Source of the DNA: Pelagibacteraceae bacterium AG-390-A23
Lineage (GTDB): Bacteria; Pseudomonadota; Alphaproteobacteria; Pelagibacterales; Pelagibacteraceae
Length of the DNA stretch: 64,000 nt
NCBI GenBank assembly: GCA_003279775.1
Contig: QCGW01000004.1
Location: 1 to 64,000 of the forward strand
Direction of reading: 5' to 3'
Shown here: positions 32,592 through 41,574 of the stretch, piece by piece
Numbering within the stretch: the first letter of the stretch is position 1
Layout: each line of letters begins with the position of its first letter
Translations under genes and position numbers: made by a program
The notes under the pieces: model-generated
What the model saw: the letters and a program-made list of their open reading frames with translations, nothing else
The model's database searches: none
What the model was told of the DNA's origin: nothing

Positions 32592-33002
32592 ATGTTTTTT
32601 AAAAAAGAAGAAACAGAAAATAATAATTTTCTCACAAAAGTTTGCGCTTTATTAATTCATGCTGCAAAAATAGATGAGAACTATACAGATAAAGAAGAAG
32701 AAATTATTAAAAAAACACTTAATGAGTTAGGTATAGAAAATGAAAATGTCTCTAAAACAATTGAAGAAGCAAAAATAATTGAAGAAAGCTCAAATCAAAT
32801 TTTAGATTTTACTCGAGAAGTAAAGGGGTTGCCCGAGCAAGATAAAATTAAAATTATTGAGGCTTTGTGGTCTATAATCTATTCAAACAAAGATGCTAAT
32901 ATATATGAAACTAATTTAATGAGACGACTTGCGGGTTTACTTTACATTGACAATAAAACAATGGGCGATATTAAAGAAAAAATTAAACAAAATTTAGAAT
33001 GA
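32592..33002 (+). CDS. TerB family (tellurite resistance TerB-like) protein
   Basis: [54 protein letters not shown]. Confidence 0.85.
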   Translation: MFFKKEETENNNFLTKVCALLIHAAKIDENYTDKEEEIIKKTLNELGIENENVSKTIEEAKIIEESSNQILDFTREVKGLPEQDKIKIIEALWSIIYSNKDANIYETNLMRRLAGLLYIDNKTMGDIKEKIKQNLE

Positions 33003-33325
33003 CATATATCGTTAACGACAATTGTATTAAATGCAAACTAACAGACTGTGTTGATGTCTGCCCAGTTGATTGCTTTTACGAAGGTAAAAATATGCTTGTA
33101 ATTAAACCCGATGAGTGTATAGATTGTGGCGTTTGCGAGCCAGAATGTCCTGTCGATGCCATAAAAGCAGACACCGAACCTGGAAGTGAAAAATGGTTAG
33201 AGATCAATAAAAAATATTCTGAAATCTGGCCTAACATAAGTGAAAAAAAAGATCCACCAGCGGATCACGAGAAATTTAAAAATGAGCAAAATAAGTACGA
33301 AAAATATTTTAAAGAAAATCTTTAA
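32999..33325 (+). CDS. fdxA: 7Fe ferredoxin (FdxA type)
   Basis: [39 protein letters not shown]. Confidence 0.95.
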   Translation: MTYIVNDNCIKCKLTDCVDVCPVDCFYEGKNMLVIKPDECIDCGVCEPECPVDAIKADTEPGSEKWLEINKKYSEIWPNISEKKDPPADHEKFKNEQNKYEKYFKENL

Positions 33326-34169
33326 AGGCAAAACAGACAAAAAAGTGAAAAAAAAAGTTTCTAAAAAGAAGGTTGTAAAAGCTAAAAAAGTTAAAAAAGC
33401 TAAAAAAATAATTTCAAAAAAAATCAAAAAAGTTGTTAAAAAAGTTACACCTAAATTAACTAAAGCAAAAAAAACTGTTAAAATTACAGAAACGAAAGCT
33501 GAACCGAAAGTAGATAATTTAAGAATTTCAAAAACAAATGAAGTTAAGCCTGAAATTAAAAAAGTTAAAAAACAAGAAACCGAAAAAAGAGAATACAAAA
33601 TTAAAGATCATGTTGTTTATCCAAAGCATGGTGTAGGGCAAATTACTGAATTCAAAAAAATCAGCATTGGTGGAATTGATGTTGAAACGTATGTTATTAA
33701 ATTTGAAAAAGACAAAGCTAATGGAATGGTTCCTGTAAACAAGCAGTCTCACTTAAGGCCGTTAGCAACTATTAATCAAGTAAACAAGTGTATTTCAATT
33801 TTAAAAAGTAAACCAAAAATTAAAAGATCAATGTGGAGTCGAAGAGCGCAAGAATATGAAGCAAAAATATCTTCTGGAAAAATATATGAATTAGCTGAAG
33901 TTGTCAGAGATTTAAATAAGGGTGATGACCTTATGGTTGACCAGTCTTATAGTGAAAGACAATTATTTGAAAAAGCTTATGAAAGAATTCTATCTGAATT
34001 TCAGATTGTTTTGAATGTATCATTAGAGGATACTCAAAAAAAATTGGATAAAGCACTTAAAAGAAATTTAGGTGGGCAGCCTCAACCAGCGGCACCTGCA
34101 AAAGCTCCAACTAGTGAACTACCTGTAGACGAGACAATTTCTGATAACGACGAACCGATTGAAGAGTAA
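33282..34169 (+). CDS. CarD family transcriptional regulator with long Lys-rich N-terminal extension
   Basis: CarD core [48 protein letters not shown] and C-terminal helices; ORF track start 33240 is a GTG; ATG at 33282 ([12 protein letters not shown]) is more likely. Confidence 0.92.
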   Translation: MSKISTKNILKKIFKGKTDKKVKKKVSKKKVVKAKKVKKAKKIISKKIKKVVKKVTPKLTKAKKTVKITETKAEPKVDNLRISKTNEVKPEIKKVKKQETEKREYKIKDHVVYPKHGVGQITEFKKISIGGIDVETYVIKFEKDKANGMVPVNKQSHLRPLATINQVNKCISILKSKPKIKRSMWSRRAQEYEAKISSGKIYELAEVVRDLNKGDDLMVDQSYSERQLFEKAYERILSEFQIVLNVSLEDTQKKLDKALKRNLGGQPQPAAPAKAPTSELPVDETISDNDEPIEE

Positions 34170-34170
34170 A

Positions 34171-34212
34171 AAAAAACGCCTCTCACACAAACTGTAATGA
34201 GAAGCGTTTTTT
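34171..34212. terminator. Bidirectional-looking intrinsic terminator between carD and the basic mini-ORF
   Basis: AAAAAACGC-c-TCTCA ... TGAGA-a-GCGTTTTTT hairpin with A6 and T6 flanks. Confidence 0.85.
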
Positions 34213-34230
34213 GTAAAGAATACTAAGTTA

Positions 34231-34323
34231 CTATTTTCTTCTTCTTTTTTTTGCTTTTTTCTTAGCTTTTTTCTTAGCTTTTTTCTTAGTCTTCTTTGCC
34301 GCTTTTTTTCTTTTCTTAGGCAT
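34231..34323 (-). CDS. Putative 30-aa hyper-basic (histone H1-tail-like) peptide, not in the ORF track
   Basis: Minus strand ATG..TAG: MPKKRKKAAKKTKKKAKKKAKKKAKKRRRK; RBS AAAGGGAG 8 nt upstream of the ATG; followed by a terminator. Confidence 0.7.
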   Translation of the reverse strand: MPKKRKKAAKKTKKKAKKKAKKKAKKRRRK

Positions 34324-34347
34324 CTTTAGCTCCCTTTTTTAGTTAAA

Positions 34348-34364
34348 CGAATCAAATTGATTCG
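34348..34364. promoter_or_regulatory. 17-bp perfect palindrome CGAATCAA-A-TTGATTCG, candidate operator
   Basis: 8-bp arms with 1-nt centre, 25 bp upstream of the basic mini-ORF start. Confidence 0.45.
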
Positions 34365-34523
34365 CTGTTAACATATTTTTATTTTTTTCTATAAGTTATG
34401 TCAATTCCTTTATTAAAAGTTAAATTTTATAAAAATTATTTTTAAATTTTTATTTTTATAAAACTTTTTTTTATTAATTTAGTTAATGTTTATGCGGTTA
34501 ATAAACAATTTTAATTAAATAGT

Positions 34524-36254
34524 TTAATAAAGATTTTCTAGCTGATTTTTATATTTTTCTGTAACTTTTTTTCTTTTTACTTTCATTGTTGGTGTCATTA
34601 AACCATTTTCAATAGAAAAATTTTCATCTATCAATTGAATTTTTTTTACCTTTTCTAGTAAAGTTAATTTTTTATTTATTTTTTCAATTACTTTATTTAT
34701 TTTTTCTTTTTCATTTAAAAAATCTTTATTAGGAACAATTAAAGCAACTAAGTAATTTTTTTTATCACCATAAACCATACATTGATCTATCTCTGGTTCA
34801 TTCGTAACCATATTTTCAATTTTAGCAGGTGAGATATTGTCTCCTCCAGCACTTACTATGATATCTTTTTTTCTATCAGTTATTTTTAAATAGCCATCAT
34901 TTGGATCTAACTCTCCAATATCACCTGTATGTAGCCATCCATTAATAATTACTTTTTCAGTTTCTTCTTTTTTATTCCAATATCCCAGCATTACATTTTC
35001 TCCTTTAACCAAAATTTCTCCATCTTCAGCAATTTTAACTTCATTTCCTTTAAACGGAGGTCCTACAGTTTCTACTTTAATTTTATGTATTGGATTGCAA
35101 CTTACTACTGGTGATGTTTCTGTTAAACCATAACCCTGAAGAGTAGGCAGCCCAACAGAATTCAAAAATTCTCCTATTTCTTTGTCTAGGGCCCCACCAC
35201 CAGAAACAAAAGCTTTCAAATTTCCACCGAACTGTTTTTTTATTTTTTTTCTAACTAATTTATCAACTATAAAATTGAGTAATTTTTCAGAAAATGTCAT
35301 TTTTTGATTTAATAGTTTTTTTCTTCCCAAACTAAGAGTTGCTTCAATTAATTTTGCTTTAAAACCTGTTTGTTTTTTTAGATTCATGTTTATTTTGTTG
35401 TAAAGGTTTTGGTAGAACCTGGGAACTGCTGTCATTATTGTGGGTTTTGCTTCAGATATATTTTCTAAAAGTTTTTCTATTTTCTCTGCATAAAATACTT
35501 TTGCTCCTACTGCTATCTGTGCAAATTGAACACAATGCTCATAAGAGTGTGAAAGTGGAAGCCAAGTTAAAAATATCGGTCTTGAGTTAAACAATGGTTT
35601 CATAATTTCACATGCTCCTACGAGATTATTTAAAATTCCACCATGACTTAAAATTACTCCTTTAGGATTGCCTCCAGTTCCAGAAGTATAAATAATACAT
35701 GCAGGAGAATTTCTTTTTAATTTATTATTTTCAATTTTATCTTCTGCTAATAAATTATTCTTTATAATTGAATCAAAGTCTAAATATTTTTCTTTGTTAA
35801 TTATATTTAAGCTATTTGTTACATTGGTTTTTTCATCCAAAGTAATTACTTTTTTGATAAAGTCTTTTTCATTAATTGAATTATTTAATTTTTTTAACAT
35901 CTCATTGTTTGAAACAACAACTAAGCTAGGTTCACAATCTTCAATCAAATACTTATAATCATCTTCTGTATAAGTTGTGTATGCTGGAACTGTAATTCCA
36001 CCAGCTACCATTATAGCTAAATCAGAAACAAACCACTCTGGTCTGTTCTCCGATACTAAAAGACATCTATCGCCTTCTTTTATATTTTCTTTAATAACTT
36101 TTGATAATTTTAAAATATTCTTTTCAGTTTGTTCCCATGTGTATGTTTTTTTATTTTTTGGGTTTAGCCATTCTAAAAAAATATCTCTTTTATTTTGTTT
36201 ATTTGCTTGATTAGCAAATAATTCTATCAAATTATTTAAATTATCTAAATTCAT
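34524..36254 (-). CDS. AMP-dependent acyl-CoA synthetase/ligase (long-chain type)
   Basis: CIIYTSGTGGNPKGVILSHGG; GYGLTETSPVVSCN; GWLHTGDIGELDPNDGYLKITDRKKDIIVSAGGDNISP. Confidence 0.93.
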   Translation of the reverse strand: MNLDNLNNLIELFANQANKQNKRDIFLEWLNPKNKKTYTWEQTEKNILKLSKVIKENIKEGDRCLLVSENRPEWFVSDLAIMVAGGITVPAYTTYTEDDYKYLIEDCEPSLVVVSNNEMLKKLNNSINEKDFIKKVITLDEKTNVTNSLNIINKEKYLDFDSIIKNNLLAEDKIENNKLKRNSPACIIYTSGTGGNPKGVILSHGGILNNLVGACEIMKPLFNSRPIFLTWLPLSHSYEHCVQFAQIAVGAKVFYAEKIEKLLENISEAKPTIMTAVPRFYQNLYNKINMNLKKQTGFKAKLIEATLSLGRKKLLNQKMTFSEKLLNFIVDKLVRKKIKKQFGGNLKAFVSGGGALDKEIGEFLNSVGLPTLQGYGLTETSPVVSCNPIHKIKVETVGPPFKGNEVKIAEDGEILVKGENVMLGYWNKKEETEKVIINGWLHTGDIGELDPNDGYLKITDRKKDIIVSAGGDNISPAKIENMVTNEPEIDQCMVYGDKKNYLVALIVPNKDFLNEKEKINKVIEKINKKLTLLEKVKKIQLIDENFSIENGLMTPTMKVKRKKVTEKYKNQLENLY

Positions 36255-36261
36255 AGTTACT

Positions 36262-36346
36262 TGGTGGGCGAAGAGAGAATCGAACTCTCACTTCTTGCGA
36301 AACACGATTTTGAGTCGTGCGCGTCTACCAGTTCCGCCATTCGCCC
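36262..36346 (-). tRNA. tRNA-Leu(CAA), encoded CCA
   Basis: GGGCGAATGGCGGAACTGGTAGACGCGCACGACTCAAAATCGTG...variable arm...GTTCGATTCTCTCTTCGCCCACCA. Confidence 0.95.
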
Positions 36347-36407
36347 TTGGTATTCAATTAAATTATATTTAATAGTATAAGAACTAAATTTATATTAAAA
36401 CCTAAAA

Positions 36408-37013
36408 ATGTTTAAAACACTCTATAAAAAATGTTTAGAATTAGCTGCACATAAAAGTTCTAATTTTTATTTAGGGCTTGTATCTTTTATAGAAAGTTCT
36501 TTTTTTCCTATACCTCCAGATGCAATGATAATTCCAATGGTAATTGCTAAAAAAAAAGAATATTTGAAAATATTTTTAATAGCATCAATATTTTCAGTTC
36601 TTGGAGGAATTTTTGGATACTTGATAGGTTATTTATTTTTTGATTTAGCAATGTATGTAATCGATTTTTATGGTTATCAAGATAAAGTTGAAAAATTAAA
36701 ATTAAGTATGTCTCAGGGGAATGCATTCCTCGCATGGCTGAGTATTCTTTTTTTAGCAGGTTTTACACCATTACCCTATAAAGCCTTTACGATTTCAAGT
36801 GGTTTAATTGCTTTTAATCTTCCTATTTTTATAATTGTTAGCTTAATTTCAAGAAGCCTGAGATTTTTTATAGTTGCCTACTTGTCTTATAAGTTTGGAG
36901 AATTATTTACAGAGTACATGGAAAAACATGGATCAAAATGGTTCACCATAATTGGAATAATTATAGTTATAATATTTATTATTATTTATTTATTTTTAAA
37001 ATTTAATGGTTGA
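36408..37013 (+). CDS. DedA/YqaA family membrane protein
   Basis: LGLVSFIESSFFPIPPDAMIIPMVIA; AGFTPLPYKAFTISSG. Confidence 0.88.
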   Translation: MFKTLYKKCLELAAHKSSNFYLGLVSFIESSFFPIPPDAMIIPMVIAKKKEYLKIFLIASIFSVLGGIFGYLIGYLFFDLAMYVIDFYGYQDKVEKLKLSMSQGNAFLAWLSILFLAGFTPLPYKAFTISSGLIAFNLPIFIIVSLISRSLRFFIVAYLSYKFGELFTEYMEKHGSKWFTIIGIIIVIIFIIIYLFLKFNG

Positions 37014-37491
37014 GATTAACAAAACAATTACATTAAAGTTAATTTTTTTAATTAGCATTATTGCCTTATCTTCAGCATTTTTTATTGAATATGTTTTAGG
37101 TCATCAACCTTGTAACTTATGTGTACTAGAAAGAATTCCATATCTATTAGCATTAATAATTATTGTATTAAATTATAAATTTATTAATCTTGAAAGATAT
37201 TTCATTCTTTCTCTTGTTTTAATTTTTTTAGCAGCTACTTTTTTATCTTTATATCATTTAGGTATTGAGCAAGGCTTTATTGAAGAATCATTGGTTTGCG
37301 ATTTAAAAAATGGCTCTAATTTACTATCAAAAGAAGACATATTAAGACAGTTACAAGAAAAAAATGTAAGCTGCAAAGATGTTACATTTAAAATTTTAGG
37401 ATTATCGCTTACAAGTTACAATATTATAATATCAATATTAATAGTATATTTTACAATAAGAGCTTATTTAAGTTATGAAAACAATAAGTAA
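37006..37491 (+). CDS. dsbB: Disulfide bond formation protein B
   Basis: LGHQPCNLCVLERIPYLLAL CxxC and four-TM pattern. Confidence 0.9.
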   Translation: MVEINKTITLKLIFLISIIALSSAFFIEYVLGHQPCNLCVLERIPYLLALIIIVLNYKFINLERYFILSLVLIFLAATFLSLYHLGIEQGFIEESLVCDLKNGSNLLSKEDILRQLQEKNVSCKDVTFKILGLSLTSYNIIISILIVYFTIRAYLSYENNK

Positions 37492-38008
37492 AAAGAAAAT
37501 AGAAGAATTTATTAGAGTTGATCATGCTGGGGAGCGTGGTGCTGTTAAAATTTATGAAGGACAGTTGCTTGCTCTAAACACATTAATTAAAGATGAAGCT
37601 TTAAGAAAAACAATTGAAGAAATGAAAGTTCATGAAAAAGAACATTCTAATTTTTTTGAAGAAGAAATTAAAAAAAGAAATATAAAACCGACAAAATTTT
37701 TACCCTTATGGGATTTATTAGGCGTGGGATTAGGTTTTGGTTCAACTTTACTTGGTAAGAAAGCAGCTATGCTTTGCACTGCTTCTGTTGAAGAAGTGAT
37801 AGATGAGCATTATTTAAACCAAATAAAACAACTTGATAATAGTGAATCAAAACTTAAAAAAAAAATAATTAAATTTAGAGAAGATGAATTAAGTCATAAA
37901 GATATTGCATATGAAAAAGGTGCTACAAAAGAGGGTCCATACTCTATATTAGATAAAATTATTAAAACTGGATCAAAAATTGCAATAAATATTTCTGAGA
38001 AAATTTAA
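37475..38008 (+). CDS. coq7: Demethoxyubiquinone hydroxylase (Coq7)
   Basis: EFIRVDHAGERGAVKIYEGQL; EKEHSNFFEEE; CTASVEEVIDEHY; ELSHKDIA diiron motifs. Confidence 0.95.
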   Translation: MKTISKKKIEEFIRVDHAGERGAVKIYEGQLLALNTLIKDEALRKTIEEMKVHEKEHSNFFEEEIKKRNIKPTKFLPLWDLLGVGLGFGSTLLGKKAAMLCTASVEEVIDEHYLNQIKQLDNSESKLKKKIIKFREDELSHKDIAYEKGATKEGPYSILDKIIKTGSKIAINISEKI

Positions 38009-38574
38009 GACTCTAGTTCTACATCCCAATATAAGTAATCCATCCAGCTTTTATGTAAAAAATTTGGTGGAAAATTTTTACCATTTTTATGTAGATCCTC
38101 TGTTGATGGTCGATAAGGGTACTGATGTAACTTCATACCTGAATGTTTTAATAGTTTTCCACCCTTTTTTACATTGCATGCAGAACAAGCTGTTACAACA
38201 TTATCCCAATTAGTTTCGCCTCCTTTTGATCTAGGTAATAAATGATCAAAAGTTAACTCTTCATTGCTTCCACAATATTGACAGGAAAATTTATCTCTTA
38301 AAAACACATTAAATCTAGTAAAACTTGGCTTGCTTTGAGGAACGATGTAATCCTTTAATGCAATGACACTTGGTAATTTCATGTTGAATGATGGACTTCT
38401 TATAGTTCTATCATAATTACTAACAATAATAACTCGATCAAGAAAAACTGATTTAACGGTGTCCTGCCAAGACCATAAAGACAAAGGGTAGTAACTCAAA
38501 GGTCTGTAGTCAGCATTAAGTACTAATGCTGGACACTTTTCTAATGAAACATTTTGCTCAATAAAATTATTCAT
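38005..38574 (-). CDS. HNH endonuclease
   Basis: FSCQYCGSNEELTFDHLLPRSKGGETNWDNVVTACSACNVKKGG. Confidence 0.92.
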   Translation of the reverse strand: MNNFIEQNVSLEKCPALVLNADYRPLSYYPLSLWSWQDTVKSVFLDRVIIVSNYDRTIRSPSFNMKLPSVIALKDYIVPQSKPSFTRFNVFLRDKFSCQYCGSNEELTFDHLLPRSKGGETNWDNVVTACSACNVKKGGKLLKHSGMKLHQYPYRPSTEDLHKNGKNFPPNFLHKSWMDYLYWDVELES

Positions 38575-38621
38575 TAACTAATTTTAACTTAGTTAAAGAA
38601 TTTTATCAATAATAAGAGATG

Positions 38622-39272
38622 TTAAATTTTTTTTAAAATAAAATTTAAAGCTGTACTTGATGCTTCAATAGGAATATGATGATCACAATTTTTTATTAAT
38701 AATGTATCAACTTTAACATTATTTCTAATTAAAAAATCCTTTGCTTCTAGTAAATGTGTTGATGAGACAATTTGATCTGCTTCTCCGTGTATAAGTAATG
38801 TTTCAGTATTATTTTTGATTCTGTTTTTCAAATCTATTTGATTAATAATTTTTCCAGAAAAACCAACTATACATAAAAATTTTTCTTCAGATGTAAGTCC
38901 AACATTTAAAGACATCATGCAGCCCTGACTGAATCCTGATAAACAGATTTGATTATTTGACAACCTGAACTCTTGTTTTATTTCATTAATAAATTTTTTT
39001 AAAACTTCTTCAGCTTTAATTGATTGCTCTAATATATAATCAGAGTCCTCTTTAGTTAAATCAAACCACTGGTAACCTGAAGGATTTATAGCGCATGGTT
39101 CGTGACCATTAGGACAAATAAAGATTGTATTGGGCATATGTCTTTTCCAGTTTAAGGAAAGCATGCTTATATCCTTTCCATCACCTCCATAACCATGAAG
39201 CAAAATAACTGCATTTTTGATTTCAACACCATTTTCTGGTTTAATAATTATTGAATCTAGGCAAAATGTCAT
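38622..39272 (-). CDS. Phospholipase/carboxylesterase family alpha/beta hydrolase
   Basis: VILLHGYGGDGKDI; CLSGFSQGCMMSLNVGL; LIHGEADQIV. Confidence 0.88.
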   Translation of the reverse strand: MTFCLDSIIIKPENGVEIKNAVILLHGYGGDGKDISMLSLNWKRHMPNTIFICPNGHEPCAINPSGYQWFDLTKEDSDYILEQSIKAEEVLKKFINEIKQEFRLSNNQICLSGFSQGCMMSLNVGLTSEEKFLCIVGFSGKIINQIDLKNRIKNNTETLLIHGEADQIVSSTHLLEAKDFLIRNNVKVDTLLIKNCDHHIPIEASSTALNFILKKI

Positions 39273-39320
39273 AGTAGATAAATTATGTTTTTTATGTCAA
39301 AACACAATCTATAATAAAAA

Positions 39321-39524
39321 ATGATTTCAGGAATATTAGTAAAAGTTTTATCAATTGCTCTTTTGATAGCTGTTGGAGTAGTTTTAATCTTAGGTATAGG
39401 GACTCTTTTTAAAGGAGGAGAGACAAGTAAGAAATATTCAAATAAATTAATGCAGTTAAGAGTTATTTTACAATTTATTGCTATTATTGCTTTAGTTGGC
39501 TTCGCTTATTTTTTTAAAAATTAG
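39321..39524 (+). CDS. HIG1-domain twin-transmembrane protein
   Basis: 67 aa, two TM segments, GTLFKGGETSKKYSNKLMQLRVILQFIAI. Confidence 0.85.
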   Translation: MISGILVKVLSIALLIAVGVVLILGIGTLFKGGETSKKYSNKLMQLRVILQFIAIIALVGFAYFFKN

Positions 39525-40030
39525 TTATATTTTTTTATCCAACTAACAAAATTTTTATCCTCAAAATCAATTGAACCTATTATCCTAGCAAATTCTTGAC
39601 CCTCTTTATTTATTAGGATTGATGTAGGGACACCTCTTAAAGAAAAAATTTTTGCCAATGTAGTAGGTGGATCAAAATAAGGTTCAAAATTTTTGATATC
39701 AAAATCTTTAAAAAATTTATTAACTTTGTCTGAATTTTCTTTACCAATATTGATTGCAAAAATTTTAATTTTATCCAATTCTGGATTAGCTTGAAGTTTG
39801 TCTAACGAAGGCATTTCTTCTTTACAAGGTTCACACCAAGTTGCCCAAAAGTTTAATACCAATAAGTTGCCTCTATATTCATTGATGTTAATTTTTTGAT
39901 CTTTTTTGTCTAAAAAAATAACATTATCATATGTTTTTGGTGCTTTATGTATAACAATATTTTTAATTCCAGGTAGTTCTTCAGCTACAACATTTGTTAT
40001 CAAAAAAATAAATATTATTAAAAATCTCAT
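39521..40030 (-). CDS. TlpA-like thiol-disulfide oxidoreductase
   Basis: LVLNFWATWCEPCKEEMPSLDKL; LRGVPTSILIN. Confidence 0.92.
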   Translation of the reverse strand: MRFLIIFIFLITNVVAEELPGIKNIVIHKAPKTYDNVIFLDKKDQKININEYRGNLLVLNFWATWCEPCKEEMPSLDKLQANPELDKIKIFAINIGKENSDKVNKFFKDFDIKNFEPYFDPPTTLAKIFSLRGVPTSILINKEGQEFARIIGSIDFEDKNFVSWIKKYN

Positions 40031-40054
40031 GTTAAATAGGTATAATTAAATATC

Positions 40055-41446
40055 ATGGCAAAAAATAAAAACAACCAAGCAATCTGGAACACAAGGATAA
40101 AAAAAAATGTGTCAAGTTTGTTTCAAAAAGTCGGTAATTCAATAGATATTGATAAAAGACTTTATAAAGAAGATATTCAGGGATCAATTGCTCATGTTGA
40201 AATGCTTTTTAAACAAAAAATAATTTCATTTAAAATAAAAAATAAAATTGTTTATGGACTAGCCAAAATTGATAAGGAAATCACAAACAATAAATTTGAG
40301 TTTAATAAAAAATATGAAGATATTCATATGAATATAGAAAAGAGACTTTTTCAAATTATAGGTGAAGAAGCTGGCTATGTTCACACTGGAAGATCAAGAA
40401 ATGATCAAGTAATTACTGATTTAAAAATTTGGATGAAAAATTCAACTAACGAAATAAATAATAATATTAATAAAGTTATTAAGAGCACAATCAAATTAGC
40501 AGAAAAAAATGTTGAGACTATTATGCCTGGATTCACACATCTTAAAAATGCCCAAGCTATTTCTTTTGCACATTATTTGATGTCTTATGTAGAAATGTTT
40601 AATAGAGATAAAAAAAGATTTTTAAATAATTTAACCAGTTTAAATGAAAATCCGTTGGGTGTTGCGGCATTAGCAGGAACATCATTTAATATAGATAGAA
40701 ATTATACAACTAGAAAACTTGGCTTTAAAATACCCACAAATAATTCTATTGATACAGTTTCGGATAGAGATTTTGTATTGGATTTTTTGTACGCTTCATC
40801 TGTATGTGCTATGCATATTTCTAGAATTGCTGAAGAGTTAATTATTTGGAATTCTGATGGTTTTAACTTGATAAATTTATCTGATAAAGTTGTAACTGGA
40901 TCATCAATAATGCCACAGAAGAAGAATCCTGATCTTTTAGAGTACTTGCGTGGAAAATCGGGAAGTGCTTATGGAAATTTATTTTCAATGCTTACAATTT
41001 TAAAAGGCTTACCATTGTCTTATTTTAAAGATTTACAAGACGACAAGGAAATTGTTTTTAAATCAAATGATAATCTTAATAATTGTTTAAAAATTTTTGA
41101 TGAAGTACTAAAAAATTGCAATCCAAATAAGAGTAAAATGTTAGAACTTGCTAATTCTGGATACATTACAGCAACTGATTTGGCTGACTATCTTGTAAAA
41201 AATCACTCAATGTCGTTTAGAAAAGCATATCAAAAAACTGCTGCTATAGTTAATTTTGCTGAAAAAAGAAAAAAGAAGTTAAATGAATTAACTTTTGATG
41301 AGTTAAAAAAAATTGAACCTAAACTTAAAGAAGATGTATTGAAAGTATTGAACTTAAAAAATTCAATTAATTCGAAAAAATCTTATGGTGGAACTTCTTT
41401 TGATAATATTAAAAAAATGATAATGAAATATAAAAAAGTAAAATGA
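40055..41446 (+). CDS. argH: Argininosuccinate lyase
   Basis: GYVHTGRSRNDQVITDLKIW; GSSIMPQKKNPDLLEYLRGK. Confidence 0.97.
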   Translation: MAKNKNNQAIWNTRIKKNVSSLFQKVGNSIDIDKRLYKEDIQGSIAHVEMLFKQKIISFKIKNKIVYGLAKIDKEITNNKFEFNKKYEDIHMNIEKRLFQIIGEEAGYVHTGRSRNDQVITDLKIWMKNSTNEINNNINKVIKSTIKLAEKNVETIMPGFTHLKNAQAISFAHYLMSYVEMFNRDKKRFLNNLTSLNENPLGVAALAGTSFNIDRNYTTRKLGFKIPTNNSIDTVSDRDFVLDFLYASSVCAMHISRIAEELIIWNSDGFNLINLSDKVVTGSSIMPQKKNPDLLEYLRGKSGSAYGNLFSMLTILKGLPLSYFKDLQDDKEIVFKSNDNLNNCLKIFDEVLKNCNPNKSKMLELANSGYITATDLADYLVKNHSMSFRKAYQKTAAIVNFAEKRKKKLNELTFDELKKIEPKLKEDVLKVLNLKNSINSKKSYGGTSFDNIKKMIMKYKKVK

Positions 41447-41574
41447 TAAAAAAATTTACCATTATTATATTGTTATTTTGTGTAGTTATTTCTTGTGGAA
41501 AGAAAGGTGATCCTAAATACGTAGATCCAGATAAAAAAGCAGGAATAAATGAAGTCTCAATTAACTTAACTTAA
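41443..41574 (+). CDS. LptM/YifL-like small lipoprotein, 43 aa, not in the ORF track
   Basis: MIKKFTIIILLFCVVISCGKKGDPKYVDPDKKAGINEVSINLT; lipobox VISC then CGKKGDP; short stop/start overlaps with argH and lysA. Confidence 0.8.
   Translation: MIKKFTIIILLFCVVISCGKKGDPKYVDPDKKAGINEVSINLT

Noticed and set aside
33197-33598. 133-aa Phe-rich ORF on the minus strand
   Set aside because: Antisense shadow of the Lys-rich (AAA/AAG) CarD N-terminus; no RBS or domain
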